Assembly: GCA_029941905.1 (NCBI GenBank)
Contig: JAPYTQ010000019.1
Coordinates: 29,000 to 92,999, forward strand
Direction: 5' to 3'
Source: JAHRVQ01 sp029941905
Lineage (GTDB): Bacteria > Pseudomonadota > Gammaproteobacteria > Pseudomonadales > Azotimanducaceae
Length of the DNA stretch: 64,000 nucleotides
A program made the position numbers and the translations under genes. Of this stretch, positions 7,446 through 16,679 are shown piece by piece. Below the pieces are notes generated by a model. It was not told the DNA's origin. It did not search any database and saw nothing but the letters and a program-made list of their open reading frames with translations. Positions within the stretch are counted from its first letter, which is position 1. Each line of letters opens with the position of its first letter.

Positions 7446-8789
7446 CTAGGCCGCAAGATAGTCTTCAACAACTTTCTCGAACTTATCCTGCGCTTTTTTG
7501 ATCAGCTTCGGCAAGTGGTAGGTCGGGAACAAATCGTCGGAAGGTTTATAATCCCTGAGCATAAGTTTTGCCAGATTGGCCTTATGCACTTCAGTTGTGC
7601 CATCCATAATCCCCATTTGGGGTGCCGATAACCACATGGCGCCTAGTGCTGTTTCATTCGACATACCAAGGGCACCATGTAAATGAATCGCCCTGTAAAT
7701 GATATCGTGATTCACCTTGGCAGCGCTGATCTTAATGGAGGCAATTTCCTTGCGAATCTCTCTTGTGTATGAACCCGTCTTATCAATCAACCAGGCTGTG
7801 TAGAGGACATGTAACCGGAACTGCTTAAGTTGGATATAGGAATCTGCCAGATCTGACTGCACCATTTGCAGGTTCGATAACTGCTCGCCCCTGGCACGGC
7901 GACTGAGTGCACGCTCACACGCCATATCAAGCGCTTTAGTACACACGCCAACTGCACGCATTGCATGGTGAACTCGACCACCCGCCAGGCGGGTTTGCGA
8001 ACCAACGAAACCGGCACCTTCTTCCCCGAGCAATGCATCGGCCGGAATACGCACGTCGTTGTAACGAATATAAGCATGACCACCCCGGCCAGGACCAGTT
8101 TCATAGTTGTGCTTCAATGGTGTTCCAATGGTATGAACGTTACGCACAATTTCGACACCCGCTGTATCCGTATCAACGAGGAACATCGATGCCTTCTCCA
8201 GCATTGGCTTATCCGGGTCTGTAATCGCCATTACAATCAGGAAGTCTGCACCGGTGGCATTCGAAGTGAACCATTTCTCGCCGCTGATGACCCATTCGTC
8301 GCCATCTCGCCGGGCGGCGCACTTAAATTCTTCCGGGCCACCGGCGTGAGGTTCAGTCATTGAATACGCAGAATGTTTTTCTCCAGAGAGCAGGGGCTCC
8401 AGGTATTTTTTCTTCTGCGCCTCGGTGCCATTGTGGGCAATCAATTCCATGTTGCCTGTATCCGGCGCCTGGCATCCGAAAATAGTCGGCCCCATACTCG
8501 TTCGGCCGAGTATTTCATTAAGCAGGCATAACTTGACCTGGCCCAGTCCGGGCCCGCCCAGATCAGGTCCCAGATGGAAGCCCCATAAACCCTGGGCTTT
8601 CACCTTGTCCTGCAAATCTTTAATGTAGGCCCGGATCGCGTTCCAGCCATCTGCATCCAGCGCCTTACCATTCTTATCGGTTCCTACACTCATAAACTGA
8701 TCGAGTGGTTCTATCTCTTCGGTTACCAACTTTTGGACCCAGTCAATTTGCTCCTGGAATTCCGGCTCCACAGAAAAATCTATTGTCAT
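7446..8789 (-). CDS. Acyl-CoA dehydrogenase, ACAD10/11-like
   Basis: 447 residues, FAD-dependent oxidation of an acyl-CoA to the enoyl-CoA. The flavin-binding block YSMTEPHAGGPEEF and the FTSNATGADF segment lie in the middle third. The C-terminal helical domain contains RAIHLHGALGMSNET. The position of the usual catalytic Glu reads IMDGTTEVHKA, like the Asp-containing motif of ACAD10/11-type enzymes rather than the YEGT of short and medium chain types. That suggests an unusual acyl substrate. AGGAG precedes the ATG, and five 16-bp tandem repeats sit directly upstream of it. A hairpin terminator follows the gene, so it is likely monocistronic. Confidence 0.93.
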   Translation of the reverse strand: MTIDFSVEPEFQEQIDWVQKLVTEEIEPLDQFMSVGTDKNGKALDADGWNAIRAYIKDLQDKVKAQGLWGFHLGPDLGGPGLGQVKLCLLNEILGRTSMGPTIFGCQAPDTGNMELIAHNGTEAQKKKYLEPLLSGEKHSAYSMTEPHAGGPEEFKCAARRDGDEWVISGEKWFTSNATGADFLIVMAITDPDKPMLEKASMFLVDTDTAGVEIVRNVHTIGTPLKHNYETGPGRGGHAYIRYNDVRIPADALLGEEGAGFVGSQTRLAGGRVHHAMRAVGVCTKALDMACERALSRRARGEQLSNLQMVQSDLADSYIQLKQFRLHVLYTAWLIDKTGSYTREIRKEIASIKISAAKVNHDIIYRAIHLHGALGMSNETALGAMWLSAPQMGIMDGTTEVHKANLAKLMLRDYKPSDDLFPTYHLPKLIKKAQDKFEKVVEDYLAA

Positions 8790-8804
8790 TTCTCATTTCT
8801 CCTG

Positions 8805-8884
8805 ATTGTTTTGAAGATCTTGTTGTTTCGAATACCTGTTGTTTTAAATACTTGCTGTCCTAAATACTTGCTGTTTTAGTACCG
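8805..8884. repeat. Five degenerate 16-bp tandem repeats in the acdh leader
   Basis: Units of 16 bp, best conserved as TGTTGTTTTAAATACT, at 8805, 8821, 8837, 8853 and 8869. The array ends two bases from the AGGAG of the acyl-CoA dehydrogenase, so it would be transcribed as its 5' leader. Confidence 0.85.
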
Positions 8885-8963
8885 TGGTTCAACAATGCCA
8901 CTTTTGGGTTACAAATAACAAATTATTCGATATTCGAATGCGTTGATATAACTCAATTAAAAA

Positions 8964-9701
8964 TTAGTAACTCTCGACGGTATTCTCAAACCTGAACCCA
9001 CCCTGGGCAAGAACCAGACGATGCCTTCCCCCTGAAATATCAGCATCCCAGTCAGCATAGCCCGCATCACCGGACCACATGGCGACTCGCTCACCATCCT
9101 TGTCCTTGGCGACCCGGGTTTCGTATATTTTTTCCGGGTTATCATTGAAATAAGACAGTATTGCGTCCGTCGTCCCATACCGGGTCAACTGATACAGGGT
9201 GATCCAGGTCGGTGGAGCCAGATCGATCTGACCCATCGAATGATGATCCAGGGCTTCTGCTGGCTTAACCCAGCGATGATTGAGAATCTCCTGACCGTCG
9301 ACACTGACCGCACCTGCAGATTGTGCAGCCGCTGCAAAAAACCAGGTCGCGAATCGCTTCGGAGTACCAGGCGGTGGCGTCCAATGTGCAAACCAGACAA
9401 AGCCATCGCTTTCAACCTGAAGCCCGGATTCTTCCTCTGTTTCACGCACCGCTGCATTCAGGGCAGCCGTCTGGAGCTCTCCGTCCTCAGTATAGTCTTC
9501 GGCATCTATGCGACCGCCGGGAAAGACCCACATGCCACCAAAACTGATCTTCTGGTTTTTCTGTAGCATGAGTACTTCGACACCTGCATCTGCGGTATCT
9601 CTCAACAGTACGACAGTAGCCGCTGGAATCGCGGGTGCCTCCTGATTGTTATTCTCCAGGTCGCCATAGATGTCATTACGATGTTTCTTGTCTTCCGCCA
9701 T
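8964..9701 (-). CDS. NUDIX hydrolase, NUDT19/CoA-type
   Basis: 245 residues. The Nudix box is visible but stretched: GGRIDAEDYTEDGELQ, then AAVRETEEESGL, where the insertion between the first Gly and the REtxEE core is typical of the NUDT19/NUDT7 branch. Those enzymes cleave CoA and acyl-CoA to phosphopantetheine derivatives. The N-terminal strand PAATVVLLRD and the WVFPGG segment fit the fold. A CoA-diphosphatase role suits the neighbouring acyl-CoA genes but is inference from subfamily shape. It stands alone between intergenic gaps of about 140-175 bp. Confidence 0.85.
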   Translation of the reverse strand: MAEDKKHRNDIYGDLENNNQEAPAIPAATVVLLRDTADAGVEVLMLQKNQKISFGGMWVFPGGRIDAEDYTEDGELQTAALNAAVRETEEESGLQVESDGFVWFAHWTPPPGTPKRFATWFFAAAAQSAGAVSVDGQEILNHRWVKPAEALDHHSMGQIDLAPPTWITLYQLTRYGTTDAILSYFNDNPEKIYETRVAKDKDGERVAMWSGDAGYADWDADISGGRHRLVLAQGGFRFENTVESY

Positions 9702-9839
9702 GGAACTGCCTGTATTTTTAAAAAAAGTTAGAATACCATTTATTTAAAACCGGATTGGCACTTTGGACCAGGAACACTGTGAGTATTGAGTTGGGAGGAG
9801 TAAATCCAGACTAACTGCCATTCGCACCAGACTCTTTCA

Positions 9840-11024
9840 CTAAGCCTTGAGATAATTCCTGGCTATTTCAGCGTGCAATGCCATACCGTATGACATCCCG
9901 GCCTCATTCAAAATCATGCGGTTTGAATGGCAGGGAGCGGCCAGGCTCGGATCCTGGGGCTTGACTCCAAGAAAGAACATCGCCCCTGGCCAGCGTTGCA
10001 GCAGATAGGAAAAATCCTCCGCACCCATCATGGGAGATTTACTGTTGATGTAGCCATCGGCGCCCAACAGATTTCTTGCGATCTCGCTGGCAAATTCGAC
10101 AAAACCCCCATCATTGACGGTAACCGGATAGCCCCGCTCCATCGAAAAATCAATCTCCATCTCATAAGCTTCGGCAATCTTCCTCGCCACCCGTTCTATC
10201 CCTTCATGGGCCAGGACCCGTGATTTCTCAGATGTGGACCTCAACGTTCCTGTTAGTGAAGCAGTTTCGGGAATCACATTTGACGTTGTTCCAGCTTCTA
10301 TTTTCGTCGTCGTCAGTACCACCGGGTCAAAGGCATTAATACGCCGGGTAACGAAGGTTTGTAACGCCTGCACGATTTCACAGGCTACCGGGATTGGATC
10401 AAGGCAATCATGTGGCATAGACGCGTGCCCACCCTTGCCCCTGACATCAATTGTCCATACGTCCGCTGCTGCCAACATCGGCCCAGGGCGAGAAACAACC
10501 TTGCCAATATCCAGCAACGGGGTTATGTGGATCGCGAAGACCGCATCAGGTGAATGAGGCGCATCAAACAATCCTTCATCAAGAGCGACCTTGGCGCCGT
10601 AGTATCCTTCTTCCCCGGTTTGGAAAAAGAAGTCCACCGAGCCGTTCAGATCCTGTTTTTCCTCGTGCAGAAGCCTGGCTGCGCCCACCAACATCGCGGT
10701 ATGGGAATCATGGCCACAGGCATGCATTTTGCCCATGTTCCTGGAAACAAAATCCAGATCATTATCTTCCGGCATGGGAAGTGCGTCCATATCAGCTCGA
10801 AGCAGTATGCGTGGGCCAGGTTTACCCCCATGCAGGGTGGCAACCAGTCCAGTGGTCCGCTGGCTGTATCGGATATTGAGATCCAGGCCAGCGAGGGATT
10901 CCACCACCGCAGCTGTGGTTTCCGGGAGTTGATTACCCAACTCCGGGTTAGCATGAATCTTTCGGCGCAGAGAGATGATATCAGGCAGTATCTGTTCTGC
11001 CCTGGCCAGGGTATCGATGCTCAT
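9840..11024 (-). CDS. M20-family amidohydrolase (hippurate hydrolase-like)
   Basis: 394 residues, a cytoplasmic metal-dependent aminoacylase or carboxypeptidase of family M20D. Metal-site motifs are in order: RADMDALPMPE, MHACGHDSHTAML with Cys-Gly-His-Asp, FFFQTGEEGYYGA with the catalytic Glu-Glu, and GAEDFSYL near the C-terminus. The dimerisation lid insert (RGKGGHASMPHDCLDP) is present. Substrates of this family are N-acyl or N-aryl amino acids, indole-acetyl conjugates and similar compounds; which one applies here is unknown. It is followed by TauD and MAPEG genes on the same strand with short gaps. Confidence 0.92.
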   Translation of the reverse strand: MSIDTLARAEQILPDIISLRRKIHANPELGNQLPETTAAVVESLAGLDLNIRYSQRTTGLVATLHGGKPGPRILLRADMDALPMPEDNDLDFVSRNMGKMHACGHDSHTAMLVGAARLLHEEKQDLNGSVDFFFQTGEEGYYGAKVALDEGLFDAPHSPDAVFAIHITPLLDIGKVVSRPGPMLAAADVWTIDVRGKGGHASMPHDCLDPIPVACEIVQALQTFVTRRINAFDPVVLTTTKIEAGTTSNVIPETASLTGTLRSTSEKSRVLAHEGIERVARKIAEAYEMEIDFSMERGYPVTVNDGGFVEFASEIARNLLGADGYINSKSPMMGAEDFSYLLQRWPGAMFFLGVKPQDPSLAAPCHSNRMILNEAGMSYGMALHAEIARNYLKA

Positions 11025-11075
11025 AGAGCCACCTACCTTGTTGGATGGGGGTTGGTGGAATGCAATGTACCATGA

Positions 11076-11897
11076 CTACAAGGTGGATTCGCCCACCACC
11101 TGCAATCTATGTATCACCCGCTCGTCATCGCCATGATCATGAACAGCGTAGTGAAGCACAGAACGGTTATCCCACATCACCAGATCACCGGCCTGCCAGT
11201 GATGGCGAGCCTGGTATTCCATGCTGGTGCTGTGGCTAAACAAATAATCCAGCAAAGGCTTGCTTTCCTCACGGCTCCAGCCGGTGAAGTTTCTCGTAAA
11301 CGCCCTGCACACATACAATGCCGGATCGCCGGACTCATCGTGAGATCGCAGTACGGGATGAGTGGCTTTTGGAGCAGCAGCTTCATCCTGGCCATAGAGC
11401 CTGGCGAGCCCTGAGGCCGTGTGAAAAGCTGTGGTGTTCTGCAAAGTTGCTTTTAAACCCTCCGACAGATCCTGGTACGCCAAATGCTGATTGGAGAATG
11501 CGGTGTCACCCCCAAATTCCGGCGCTGCATGAGCATAGAGCATGGTCAGTTTTGGCGGTGCCTGGTTATAGGACATATCAGTATGCCAATGTTGATTCAC
11601 ATCACTGGATTTGCCCCTGTTCTTGAGCTCGATGATATCCGGATGGTCTTCCAATCCACCGTAGGGAAATTTCACCAGTTCACCCCATCGCCGGGCAAAC
11701 GCAATATGATCATCGGGTTGCAGATCCTGATTTCGGAAGACAAGGACATGGTATTGACAAAATAGCTGATTAAGTTTCTGCCAGGTCGAGAGGTTTACAT
11801 CTTCATCTTTTACGCTGTCCCCGTCGCCTTCAATTACCCTGATGTCAATATCTTCAACAATCGCACCCAGGGGTGCTGCCATTTGAGTGACTCTCAT
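11076..11897 (-). CDS. TauD/TfdA-family 2-oxoglutarate/Fe(II) dioxygenase
   Basis: 273 residues, full length for the family. The facial triad is readable: HWHTDMSY supplies His and Asp, and VLHYAVHDHG the distal His, with the 2-oxoglutarate-binding Arg following in the VIHRLQV region. VLVFRNQDL and FARRWGELVKFP are family blocks. TauD relatives hydroxylate sulfonates, phenoxyacetates and other small acids, so the substrate is not predictable from the sequence. It probably belongs to one transcription unit with the M20 amidohydrolase (51 bp downstream) and possibly MAPEG (45 bp upstream side). Confidence 0.9.
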   Translation of the reverse strand: MRVTQMAAPLGAIVEDIDIRVIEGDGDSVKDEDVNLSTWQKLNQLFCQYHVLVFRNQDLQPDDHIAFARRWGELVKFPYGGLEDHPDIIELKNRGKSSDVNQHWHTDMSYNQAPPKLTMLYAHAAPEFGGDTAFSNQHLAYQDLSEGLKATLQNTTAFHTASGLARLYGQDEAAAPKATHPVLRSHDESGDPALYVCRAFTRNFTGWSREESKPLLDYLFSHSTSMEYQARHHWQAGDLVMWDNRSVLHYAVHDHGDDERVIHRLQVVGESTL

Positions 11898-11942
11898 ATC
11901 CCGCCTATATCCCTAACTCATTCCTTAAAACCAGGCATTACA

Positions 11943-12338
11943 TCAAGACATAATCGCCATTACAATAATCCAAACGCTCATGCCAACGCCGGTAGCAAAA
12001 CATAGAACCCGTGCTGGTGCGATATTATTGATATAGAAAATACCATGCAGCAGTCTCGCCGCCACCCAAATCATCGCGGCGGTCGACCAGTTACCGGCCG
12101 GGTCTACGCCAGCCATCATCGCAGTGAGATTGGCGACAGCAAATACAGCCAGCGCCTCCCAGGCATTAGACTGTGCACCCCAGGCGCGGGCACCAGCCTG
12201 CACCAGCTTCTCCGCCTGAACCCGGGGTTCATTGAGATCCACATTGCTGAACTGCCTGATACGAAACGGTACGGATGTTCCCGCCCATACATAAGGCAGG
12301 ATGACACCAGCAAGCAGACACCACAGTTGAATTGTCAT
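11943..12338 (-). CDS. MAPEG-family membrane protein
   Basis: 131 residues with four hydrophobic segments: IQLWCLLAGVILPYVWAG, WEALAVFAVANLTAMMAG, AAMIWVAARLLHGIFYI and VLCFATGVGMSVWIIVMA. The RVQAEKLVQAGARAWGAQSNAWEA stretch between TM1 and TM2, with conserved Arg, Asn and Glu, marks the family of membrane-associated proteins in eicosanoid and glutathione metabolism. Bacterial members are often glutathione transferases or of unknown activity. A well placed AGGAGCG precedes the ATG. Confidence 0.87.
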   Translation of the reverse strand: MTIQLWCLLAGVILPYVWAGTSVPFRIRQFSNVDLNEPRVQAEKLVQAGARAWGAQSNAWEALAVFAVANLTAMMAGVDPAGNWSTAAMIWVAARLLHGIFYINNIAPARVLCFATGVGMSVWIIVMAIMS

Positions 12339-12555
12339 CGATACGCTCCTTTTTGGGTTGAGTAAACATTACTATTACGGTGAACGACGGTCCAGGCCTG
12401 TTTCCCACCTGTTCTGGAAGATCACATATTCCGATTGACTCACAATAACGGGACACCCAGTCTCAACACGGTATCAGCCAGTTTTGGTTACTCTCCTGGA
12501 ACGATCAGGCCGATGAAAAAGCGCCCGCTAGATGCAAGGCGCATATTCAAGACGC

Positions 12556-14034
12556 TCATTCCGCGACTAATTCGCCGGCCTCAAATTGTTGGTAAGCTGC
12601 GTGCCAATTGTTCACTTCCTCATAAGCCAGGGCAAATTCAAGCAACATTTTGTCCTGGCCAATCGGGGCAATAAACTGAATACCCATCGCAGCTCCGTCC
12701 CTGAAACCGGCAGGTAATGCAACGACGGGGCAACCGCTCAATGTCCCGCCGATAACAACTTCCATCCAACGGTGATAGGTATCCATATTGTTGCCGTCAA
12801 TCACACTGGGCCAGTGCTCCTCCACAGGAAAGGGAAATACCTGTGCCGATGGCAACGCCAGGATGTCCCATTTGGTAAAGACCTGATTCACCGCCCGGTA
12901 CCAGTCCGATCGAACGCTGCTGGCATCGGTCACTTGAGCAGCGGTGAGATTGAAACTCTGCTCGATTTCCCAGATTAGTTCAGGTTTCAGTAGCTCCCGG
13001 GAGGTTGGATTTTCGTAGAGAAGCCTGCGCCCTCCAGCAACCATCCACTGACGCAGCACTAACCAACACTGCCACAGACTGGCCATGTCGAAATCGATGG
13101 AAGCGGGGGTCACAATGGCCCCGGCGGTTTCCAGGTTTTTTAAACTGGCCTCACACAATTCCAGCACCCCGGGTTGCATTGCAAGGTAACCGTCATAGTC
13201 TGCCAGCCACCCAATTTTCAGATCTTTTAATGACCCCATACTAAAGCTGTCCGGCGCCCCAACAGGTTCCTGCACACTCAAAGGTGACCGGTTACTTGCA
13301 CCAGCGAGCGTCGTAAATAACTGAATAACGTCCTCAATGGTTCGACCCATGGGACCTTCGGTTGAAAGTTGATTGAAGAACAGATCCTGCTTTGCTCTGG
13401 GTACTCTGCCAAGACTCGGTCGTATCGCAGCGATGTTGTTATATCCAGCGGGGTTTCGCAGCGACCCCATCATGTCACTGCCATCAGCCACGGGAAGCAT
13501 GCCGGTGGCCAGCGCTACCGCTGCGCCACCGCTGCTCCCCCCTGCAGTCAGGTTAATGTCAAATGCATTCCTGGTTGGGCCGTATACCGGGTTATAAGTC
13601 TGCGAGCCCAACCCAAATTCAGGAACATTTGTTTTACCGATAAAAATCGCACCTTGCTGGCGGATACGCTCAACAAACAAATCGTCCTCCGTTGCAATCG
13701 TGTTAGCAAATACCGGAGACCCAAAGCTGGTAACGAATCCTTCAAGATTAGCCAGGTCTTTAACCGCGTGGGGTAAACCGTGCATCCACCCCCAATATTC
13801 ACCACGGGCCAGCGCTTCATCCGCCTGCCTCGCCTGTTTCAACAAATCCTCAGCATCCACTAATTCAACGATGGCGTTGTGTACCGGATTAAAGGCTTCG
13901 ATACGTTGCAGGGTCTGGCGCATATACTCACGACAACTGATATCCTTGTTGGCAATCGCGCGTGATGCTTGTATTGCAGACAGGTACATACTATTTTTCC
14001 CGTTTTTTTGTTCGGCTAAAGCCAGGATTCCCAT
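12556..14034 (-). CDS. Amidase signature family enzyme
   Basis: 492 residues from ATG 14034; an internal ATG at 13989 is also possible and would begin MYLSAIQASRAI, closer to typical family starts. The Ser-cisSer-Lys triad region is visible: Lys in PHAVKDLANLEG, the Gly-Ser-rich AGGSSGGAAVALATGM, and DMMGSLRNPAGYNN. The enzyme hydrolyses a carboxamide to the acid and ammonia, in the cytoplasm. The GKTNVPEFG segment is also typical. Substrate is not evident. It is divergent from the MBL gene at 14113, with 78 bp between starts. Confidence 0.92.
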   Translation of the reverse strand: MGILALAEQKNGKNSMYLSAIQASRAIANKDISCREYMRQTLQRIEAFNPVHNAIVELVDAEDLLKQARQADEALARGEYWGWMHGLPHAVKDLANLEGFVTSFGSPVFANTIATEDDLFVERIRQQGAIFIGKTNVPEFGLGSQTYNPVYGPTRNAFDINLTAGGSSGGAAVALATGMLPVADGSDMMGSLRNPAGYNNIAAIRPSLGRVPRAKQDLFFNQLSTEGPMGRTIEDVIQLFTTLAGASNRSPLSVQEPVGAPDSFSMGSLKDLKIGWLADYDGYLAMQPGVLELCEASLKNLETAGAIVTPASIDFDMASLWQCWLVLRQWMVAGGRRLLYENPTSRELLKPELIWEIEQSFNLTAAQVTDASSVRSDWYRAVNQVFTKWDILALPSAQVFPFPVEEHWPSVIDGNNMDTYHRWMEVVIGGTLSGCPVVALPAGFRDGAAMGIQFIAPIGQDKMLLEFALAYEEVNNWHAAYQQFEAGELVAE

Positions 14035-14112
14035 GAAAAAAAGAGTATGTCATTTTGTGGATAGTTTACGAACCTTTTTAGCGACGCACTGGAGTGCGGA
14101 AATCAAGTAGCG

Positions 14113-14853
14113 ATGCAGATACACTTACTGAAAACCCGACTGGTTAATTCATACATTGTTGAATACCAGGAAAACCTGTTGGTGGTGGACGTGGCGTTGG
14201 GCTGTCATGAACATGTTGCCGCCTTTATCACCGGTGAGTTAGGACGTTCACTCTCTGAAGTTGCGCTAATCACCTGTACTCACGACGACCCTGATCATCT
14301 GGGCGGAGTCAAGGCACTGGCGCAACTGTGTGGTGCCCCTGTTGGATTGCCCTACGCTTCCAAAAAACGGCGGCGTAAATTATTGAATGATCCCCATGCC
14401 TTCTTTTTCCGCTTTTTTACCATGTTCAAGGAAGCATTTCGGCCAAGGGCCTGGCTCATGTATGCAAACCCCCAACGCTCGTCGAAAGCCAGAGCTGAAA
14501 TCCTGACCCTTCAGACAACAGATCAGATAAATCCAGTCTCCCGGGTTTCCGAGACAAGCCGTATCAAGGATCGTCAAACCCTGCCTTTTTTCAGTGAGTG
14601 GCAACTGATCCATACCCCCGGTCATTCCTGGGACAGCTGCTGTTATTACCACGAGCATTCTGCAACGCTGATCTCCGGCGACACGCTGCTAGGTAGCCGG
14701 CGCAAAGGCCATCTGGTTGCACCTGCTATTCTTGCGAATCCGAAACACCTGAAATCAAGCTATCGACAGTTATCAAACATGCGTATCAAGAGAGTTTTCC
14801 CGGGACATGGTTCCATGATAGAGGGTGATCACCTGATACATAAAAACCTCTAG
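14113..14853 (+). CDS. Metallo-beta-lactamase-fold hydrolase
   Basis: 246 residues. The metal-binding motif is THDDPDHLGG, a His-x-Asp-x-Asp-His variant of the common HxHxDH. The later ligands appear as IHTPGHSWD, LISGDTLL and FPGHGSM, all in the right order. The fold hydrolyses thioesters, esters or lactones with a dinuclear metal centre. Replacement of the second His by Asp occurs in several subgroups and may change metal preference. The central insert with KKRRRK and RPRAWLMYANPQ is unlike glyoxalase II. Its TAG stop leads into the short leader of the CMD gene. Confidence 0.85.
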   Translation: MQIHLLKTRLVNSYIVEYQENLLVVDVALGCHEHVAAFITGELGRSLSEVALITCTHDDPDHLGGVKALAQLCGAPVGLPYASKKRRRKLLNDPHAFFFRFFTMFKEAFRPRAWLMYANPQRSSKARAEILTLQTTDQINPVSRVSETSRIKDRQTLPFFSEWQLIHTPGHSWDSCCYYHEHSATLISGDTLLGSRRKGHLVAPAILANPKHLKSSYRQLSNMRIKRVFPGHGSMIEGDHLIHKNL

Positions 14854-14858
14854 TGTCG

Positions 14859-14876
14859 TGTCCTGTATTTTGGACA
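14859..14876. promoter_or_regulatory. Dyad TGTCC-N8-GGACA before the CMD-family gene
   Basis: Inverted repeat TGTCC (14859-14863) and GGACA (14872-14876), 49 bp ahead of the CMD-family start. A third similar half, GCGGACAC, lies near 14900. This could be an operator. The stop-proximal TAGTGTCGTGTCC also resembles the end of the 27214 element. Confidence 0.3.
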
Positions 14877-14924
14877 AGCGACCGCTGGAAGCATACATTA
14901 GCGGACACAATACACGGAGCAACA

Positions 14925-15293
14925 ATGATGAACGAAGAAGAAAAACTCAAATTATCTCGCCAAATTACTGATCGACTACCAGCACCAGAAGAAATCCGTG
15001 ACGATTGGGGAAAGTTAATTATCGACACCGTCTTACCGGAAGGCGTCTGGTCAAGAGACGGCCTTTCCCAGAGAGATCGTAGTTTGATAACCGTCGCGGC
15101 GTTAACCGCTCTGTATCGACCGAACGAGTTACGACTACATATTGGTCGTGCACTGGATAATGGTCTTAGCCGAACAGAAATCAGTGAACTTATTATGCAT
15201 ATGGCAATTTATGGCGGCTTTCCCGTTGCCGTTGAAGGTATGCATATCGCCACGGAAGTTTTCGAAAAACGCGACAAAAGAAAAAAGGAATAG
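14925..15293 (+). CDS. Carboxymuconolactone decarboxylase-family protein
   Basis: 122 residues from ATG 14925, with GGAG five nt upstream. The start is supported because the open frame further upstream has no ribosome site. The single CMD/AhpD-like helical domain is shown by SQRDRSLITVAALTALYR, ELRLHIGRALDNGLSR and the conserved block EISELIMHMAIYGGFPVAVE. No CxxC is present, so it is of the decarboxylase-like rather than the peroxidase type. Family members act on muconolactone or unknown small molecules in aromatic catabolism. Confidence 0.88.
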   Translation: MMNEEEKLKLSRQITDRLPAPEEIRDDWGKLIIDTVLPEGVWSRDGLSQRDRSLITVAALTALYRPNELRLHIGRALDNGLSRTEISELIMHMAIYGGFPVAVEGMHIATEVFEKRDKRKKE

Positions 15294-15305
15294 GCTAGTG
15301 GAGTG

Positions 15306-16679
15306 TCAATCGATGGTGTGTAAAAACGGCAGAACCGTTTTCGCCAGCGATGTCACTGTTTTCTGTTTACTGAGCCTGTCCATCGCCGTGGTCAGTGCTT
15401 TTTTCTGCGGTTTCGCAAGCTTTTCAATTCGAGAAAACAGCTCGATATTCTGAACCTTTACCTGGCCTCGTTTAGCATGACTGCGATTTTTTAGCTGAGA
15501 GAACAAGTTAACGAAACGCCCCAGGACCACAAACGGAAAGTTTTTATCGCGAGCAGGTCCCTGGCAGGCTTCATAACCACCCAGAGGCAGTCCCTTAACT
15601 CGTAACTTTGTAAGCCTATCGCCGCCAAACAGAGCTCCGCCGTACCCCACCAGGGCACCACCTAATGCGCCCAACATAAAACTCTGGCCTGCAACGGCCG
15701 CATCAACTACTGCACCTGCGGTTGCGCCAGAGGCGGCGGCAAAGGTCAGCAACTGTCGCTTGTTTAGCCCCCAGGCGTACCAGTGTTCGACGTCGAACAA
15801 TTGCGGTGGATAGTCCATGGATTCCACCTCGAGTTCACTGTGATTAAAGGTAAAAACAGTTTTCATTTTTTCAAATGCGTCTTTCTCCCGTTGCTGCATC
15901 CAATCCTTGTATATTTGGGCGACAATTGACTCCAGCGCTTTTGCCTGTGATTTATTCAATGCTTTTTGCCGATACTCATGACTGCAGAGGTCTTCAAGTA
16001 GATCTCCAAGGATCGTTGCACATTCTTCTACAATATCTACTTTTTGTTGCCGTAGATCCGAGATCAGCCGGTACAAGCTGGATTGCCAAGTCGGCTGAAG
16101 GTGGGCAAAGGCTTCCAGCAGTGAGATCTGTTTATCAAAATCTGCCTGCATGGGATCAAATACCCTAACAAGCCTAAAATACTGAGCCAGGGCACTTTCC
16201 CACGCCGTCACATATTCTTCATTTTCGATAGGATTGATCAGGGCCATACTGGCTCGACCGGTCCATCTTAGAATCTCCATCTCTGCCTCATATTCTGCGC
16301 CATAAGGACGAGAGCCATCCACAACATACAATATCGCCGCGCCCTTCATCAGAGGCGTGAGTATTTCAACTTCATCAGGAAACTTTTTCTGGCACCCTTC
16401 ACTGGATACAAACAACTGCACTGCCCGGGACCGCTGATCGGCACTACCGGCATGCTTTTTTAACCACTTGAGGGCTTGCGTGGGTCTTTGGAAACCCGGT
16501 GTATCGATCAACTCAAAACCACTGGTCGCGGTACTCACCGGATACGCAGACGCCCTGGTTGTGGTACCGCCGCGTCTTGATATCAATATAGCGTCATTGT
16601 GAGACAAGGTGGAGACGATCGACGACTTACCCTTGTTGGGATGCCCAACGACCGCGAACCGGGGCGTGATAGCATTCAC
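15306..16679 (-). CDS. DUF3482-type GTPase
   Basis: 457 residues from GTG 16679, whose last bases overlap the TGA of the upstream gene (GTGA). AGGTGG lies before it, which argues for translational coupling; the longer frame to 16745 has no such signal. The N-terminal GTPase domain has a P-loop (GHPNKGKSS, residues 12-20), a TTTR switch, and DTPGFQRPT as G3. A long helical C-terminal region holds a Gly/Ala-rich hydrophobic stretch (TAGAVVDAAVAGQSFMLGAL) that could enter the membrane. It is always found with DUF2868 proteins in the genomes I know; the biological role is not established. Confidence 0.88.
   Translation of the reverse strand: MNAITPRFAVVGHPNKGKSSIVSTLSHNDAILISRRGGTTTRASAYPVSTATSGFELIDTPGFQRPTQALKWLKKHAGSADQRSRAVQLFVSSEGCQKKFPDEVEILTPLMKGAAILYVVDGSRPYGAEYEAEMEILRWTGRASMALINPIENEEYVTAWESALAQYFRLVRVFDPMQADFDKQISLLEAFAHLQPTWQSSLYRLISDLRQQKVDIVEECATILGDLLEDLCSHEYRQKALNKSQAKALESIVAQIYKDWMQQREKDAFEKMKTVFTFNHSELEVESMDYPPQLFDVEHWYAWGLNKRQLLTFAAASGATAGAVVDAAVAGQSFMLGALGGALVGYGGALFGGDRLTKLRVKGLPLGGYEACQGPARDKNFPFVVLGRFVNLFSQLKNRSHAKRGQVKVQNIELFSRIEKLAKPQKKALTTAMDRLSKQKTVTSLAKTVLPFLHTID

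Noticed and set aside
8805..8884. CRISPR-like array
   Set aside because: Units are 16 bp, contiguous and degenerate, with no spacers and no cas genes.
14851..14911. TAGTGTCGTGTCCTGTA after the MBL stop as a second copy of the 27214 element
   Set aside because: Only about 17 bases resemble the element end and no matching opposite end is found; the TGTCC dyad is a simpler description.
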